A stretch of DNA of 64,000 nt from Neorhizobium petrolearium. GTDB lineage: Bacteria > Pseudomonadota > Alphaproteobacteria > Rhizobiales > Rhizobiaceae. The number at the start of each line of letters is the position of its first letter. Within the stretch, counting starts at the first letter, position 1. The translations under genes were made by a program, and so were the position numbers. The stretch lies in NCBI RefSeq assembly GCF_017873175.1, contig NZ_JAGGJW010000011.1, positions 225,556 through 289,555 on the forward strand. The letters run 5' to 3'. This document shows positions 62,000-64,000 of the stretch, in pieces. Under the pieces are notes generated by a model. That model saw nothing but the letters and a program-made list of their open reading frames with translations, searched no databases and was not told the origin of the DNA.

Positions 62000-62554
62000 A
62001 TGAGTTCGATAGGGCAGGACGAAGGTGAGGCACAGCACGGTCTGGACCGGAGCTGGCATCTCGCCAGGACGCCGCTGGAGGTGGACGTGGCGGAGCTCGA
62101 ATATGCTCTGATGCGCGCCTTCGAGGCCTTCGGTCGGTGGCAGGCCGAATGCCTGGCTTCCGTCATCGATTTCGCCGCCAGCGGGCCGGAAAATGCCATG
62201 CTGCACATCATTCGCATGAACGATCGACCGAAGACGATCAAGGACTTGGCGCGACTTTCCAACCGCGAAGATATTCCCAATATGCAATACAGTCTGCGTA
62301 AGCTGATCGGGGCAGGGCTCGTGGAGCGCAAGGGCAGTGGGCGGTCCGGCGTCACCTATTCGGTGACGGAAAAGGGACGCGACGTAACCGAGCGTTATGC
62401 GCAGCTTCGCGCCTCGCTTCTTATCAAGGCGGTCCAGTCTTTGCCCAATTTCGGGGGGAGACTCGACGAGGCGACGAAGACGCTGGAATTCATGACCGGG
62501 ATTTATGAGCAGGTGGCACGCTCGGCCGCTACACATCGGCATCTCCCGAGGTGA
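62000..62554 (+). CDS. MarR-type winged-helix transcriptional regulator
   Basis: Regulator of 184 residues with a MarR winged helix (about residues 55-125: DRPKTIKDLARLSNREDIPNM and KGSGRSGVTYSVTEKGRDV, the wing) and C-terminal dimerisation helices. The ATG at 62000 is chosen because AAGGA stands 9 nt upstream; an earlier ATG at 61967 lacks a site. It probably represses the divergent monooxygenase gene until a ligand is bound. Confidence 0.85.
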   Translation: MSSIGQDEGEAQHGLDRSWHLARTPLEVDVAELEYALMRAFEAFGRWQAECLASVIDFAASGPENAMLHIIRMNDRPKTIKDLARLSNREDIPNMQYSLRKLIGAGLVERKGSGRSGVTYSVTEKGRDVTERYAQLRASLLIKAVQSLPNFGGRLDEATKTLEFMTGIYEQVARSAATHRHLPR

Positions 62555-62698
62555 CGCGTTCCGGATAAGCAATGCTGTGGGAAAATCGGGCAGGGGGTTG
62601 GCCTGCCCCTAATTGGCCATAAGGATGGATAATGGGTTGAGCCTGCGGGACTTAGACGTTACCACGATGAAATTGATTTGCCGAAAACAGGTGACACT

Positions 62699-63286
62699 GT
62701 GATCGACCCCTATGAGATGCTCGGTATTTCCCGCGAGGCGGATGGCGCGACCATCAAGTCTGCCTACCGCAAGCGTGCGAAAACGGCCCATCCGGATGCC
62801 GGTGGCGACGTTGACTTGTTCAGCAGGTTGACGACGTCCTACGAGCTTCTTTGCGACCCCGTGCGCCGCAAGGTCTATGACGATACCGGCTTCGATCCGG
62901 AACTTGCAGACACCAAGGATTTGCAGGGCCTCGTCATCCTTGAGACGCTGATCAACGAGGTTATCCTGGACGAGCGGGAGCCGGGGAGTTTCGATCCGGT
63001 CGCTGCCATGCGCCGCAAGCTCACCGACAAGATCGTCAACGCGCGGATTCATATTCTCGAGATGGAGCGTCACCGCGCCCGCATCCGCAACCATATCGAC
63101 CGCATCGGCAGGAAACCGGAAACGGACGTTCTGGGGCGCATGCTGAGATCGCGTTGCGAAACGATCGGCGAGGCGATCGGCCGGGCGGAAAACGAGATCG
63201 AGAACATCGAAAAAGCCTATGGCATGCTGGACGGCTATTCCTACGAAATCGATGCCGTGGCAGAGATCAAATCAGCGGCTGAGTGA
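62699..63286 (+). CDS. J-domain protein with helical C-terminal part
   Basis: 195-residue protein. The J domain fills residues 1-65 (PYEMLGISREADGATIKSAYRKRAKTAHPD, with the HPD motif) and should stimulate a DnaK ATPase. The C-terminal part is rich in charged helices (MERHRARIRNHIDRIGRKPE, LRSRCETIGEAIGRAENEIENIEKAYG) and matches no domain known to me. GTG 62699 behind CAGGTGA is preferred over the TTG at 62678. Confidence 0.82.
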   Translation: MIDPYEMLGISREADGATIKSAYRKRAKTAHPDAGGDVDLFSRLTTSYELLCDPVRRKVYDDTGFDPELADTKDLQGLVILETLINEVILDEREPGSFDPVAAMRRKLTDKIVNARIHILEMERHRARIRNHIDRIGRKPETDVLGRMLRSRCETIGEAIGRAENEIENIEKAYGMLDGYSYEIDAVAEIKSAAE

Positions 63287-63365
63287 CTGCGGCCGTAACC
63301 TCTGCCTTGACATTGTCTCTTACATCAGGACACGGCTTCAGCCTGTTATTTTCAAAGGGTTTTCC

Positions 63366-63845
63366 ATGGTGCTCACCATACGCGAAGCTGTCCGCGAGGA
63401 TGCTGTGACGCTTCTCGGTTTCATCCGCGAGTTGGCGATCTATGAGAAGGCCGAACACGAGGTCGCCGCGACGGTTGAAACGATTAAGGAGTCGATCTTC
63501 GGCAGGGATTCGGTAACCCGCGCGCTGATCTGCGAACAGGATGACGAACCGGTTGGCATGGCAATCTGGTTCTTCAGTTACTCGACGTGGCAAGGGAAGA
63601 ACGGGCTTTATCTCGAAGACCTCTATGTGACGCCAAAGGCGCGCGGGCTAGGTGCTGGCAAGGCCATGCTGAAACGGCTGGCGGTGATTGCGCTTGAAAA
63701 CGATTGCGGCCGTTTCGAATGGAGCGTGCTCGATTGGAACGAGCCGGCGATCCGCGTCTACGAAGCGATCGGTGCCGAACCGATGAAGGAATGGGTCCGC
63801 TATCGGTTGGCTGGCGAGACATTGCGAGACTTCGCCGAAAGCTGA
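63366..63845 (+). CDS. GNAT family N-acetyltransferase
   Basis: 159-residue acetyltransferase with the GNAT acetyl-CoA loop (LYVTPKARGLGAGKAMLKRLA, Q/RxxGxG/A) and the motif B end NEPAIRVYEAIGAE, related to the spermine/spermidine and diamine acetyltransferase type. Substrate unknown. ATG 63366 is preceded by AAGGG; the frame extension to 63219 overlaps the J-domain gene without similarity. The rest of the window (63846-64000) shows nothing further. Confidence 0.88.
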   Translation: MVLTIREAVREDAVTLLGFIRELAIYEKAEHEVAATVETIKESIFGRDSVTRALICEQDDEPVGMAIWFFSYSTWQGKNGLYLEDLYVTPKARGLGAGKAMLKRLAVIALENDCGRFEWSVLDWNEPAIRVYEAIGAEPMKEWVRYRLAGETLRDFAES

Positions 63846-64000
63846 AAAGGGAAGAACAAGGCTGTCGCACTTCATCCTTGAACCCGGCTTGCTATACACA
63901 TGTGATGTGGCGGCGAGGTTGAGATGTCCGTTCCGGCGCAAAGTTGAAGTGTCACTTTGTGCTTCGACGCGGCACGACAATCAGCCCCGATCTGACCGGC

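Noticed and set aside
63648..63980. Minus-strand frame at the end of the window
   Set aside because: Overlaps the GNAT gene on the other strand, no plausible start site and no protein features.
1..64000. CRISPR array, prophage, restriction or other defence system
   Set aside because: No regularly spaced repeats, cas, integrase, capsid, methyltransferase or toxin-antitoxin genes were recognised anywhere in the window.

Overview
The window is a stretch of ordinary chromosome from an alphaproteobacterium of the family Rhizobiaceae (Rhizobium/Agrobacterium/Ensifer relatives; the genus cannot be fixed from sequence alone). Support comes from the sufS2-sufB-sufC-sufD-sufS-sufT-sufA gene order known from Agrobacterium, a phosphatidylcholine synthase gene, the glnB-glnA pair behind a sigma-54 promoter, a GAAC-N7-GAAC alphaproteobacterial LexA box between uvrA and ssb, and high G+C coding sequence throughout. 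No phage, insertion sequence, CRISPR array or plasmid function was seen.

Layout. 1-7.1 kb: Fe-S cluster assembly (suf) operon, first gene cut by the window edge. 7.2-11.1 kb: FCD-type GntR regulator and a MacA/MacB-like exporter with ATPase and permease on separate polypeptides. 11.3-14.8 kb: two very small membrane-protein genes, an FMN reductase, a DegP protease and tRNA-Lys. 15-18 kb: CcdA, an auxin-efflux-family carrier and a UbiH-like hydroxylase. 18.1-23.8 kb: phosphatidylcholine synthase, then a four-gene BMP-type nucleoside-like ABC importer. 23.8-28 kb: glmU and glmS (UDP-GlcNAc supply) and a DUF502 membrane protein. 28-34 kb: recG on the minus strand facing sdhE-mfd on the plus strand. 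34-40 kb: two EamA transporters, a DsbA-family oxidoreductase, an oligopeptide-type binding protein, an IalB-like protein and hspQ. 40-44 kb: glnA, glnB, a bifunctional NAD(P)HX repair enzyme and a DUF72 protein. 44.4-48.2 kb: divergent uvrA and ssb sharing a LexA box. 48.2-50.1 kb: HPP-CBS and MarC membrane proteins. 50.3-58 kb: gyrA, a group of tiny membrane-protein genes, coaD, two cyclophilins, queA and tgt. 58-64 kb: an A+T-rich lipoprotein, a DUF4864-like secreted protein, an MFS carrier, a flavin monooxygenase/MarR pair, a J-domain protein and a GNAT acetyltransferase.

Functional themes are housekeeping: Fe-S assembly, cell-wall precursor supply, nitrogen assimilation control, DNA repair (recG, mfd, uvrA, ssb, gyrA) and queuosine tRNA modification (queA-tgt, adjacent and overlapping by 4 bp). 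The most unusual observations are: (i) the Tgt enzyme lacks three of the four residues that bind structural zinc in characterised bacterial Tgt; (ii) GyrA carries Leu at the position of E. coli Ser83; (iii) tiny single-helix protein genes between gyrA and coaD, two of them preceded by copies of the same roughly 35-bp motif; (iv) a lipoprotein gene of foreign composition whose Shine-Dalgarno lies inside a predicted hairpin; and (v) several perfect inverted repeats in operon leaders and spacers. All assignments were made by reading the sequence; no database search was run.
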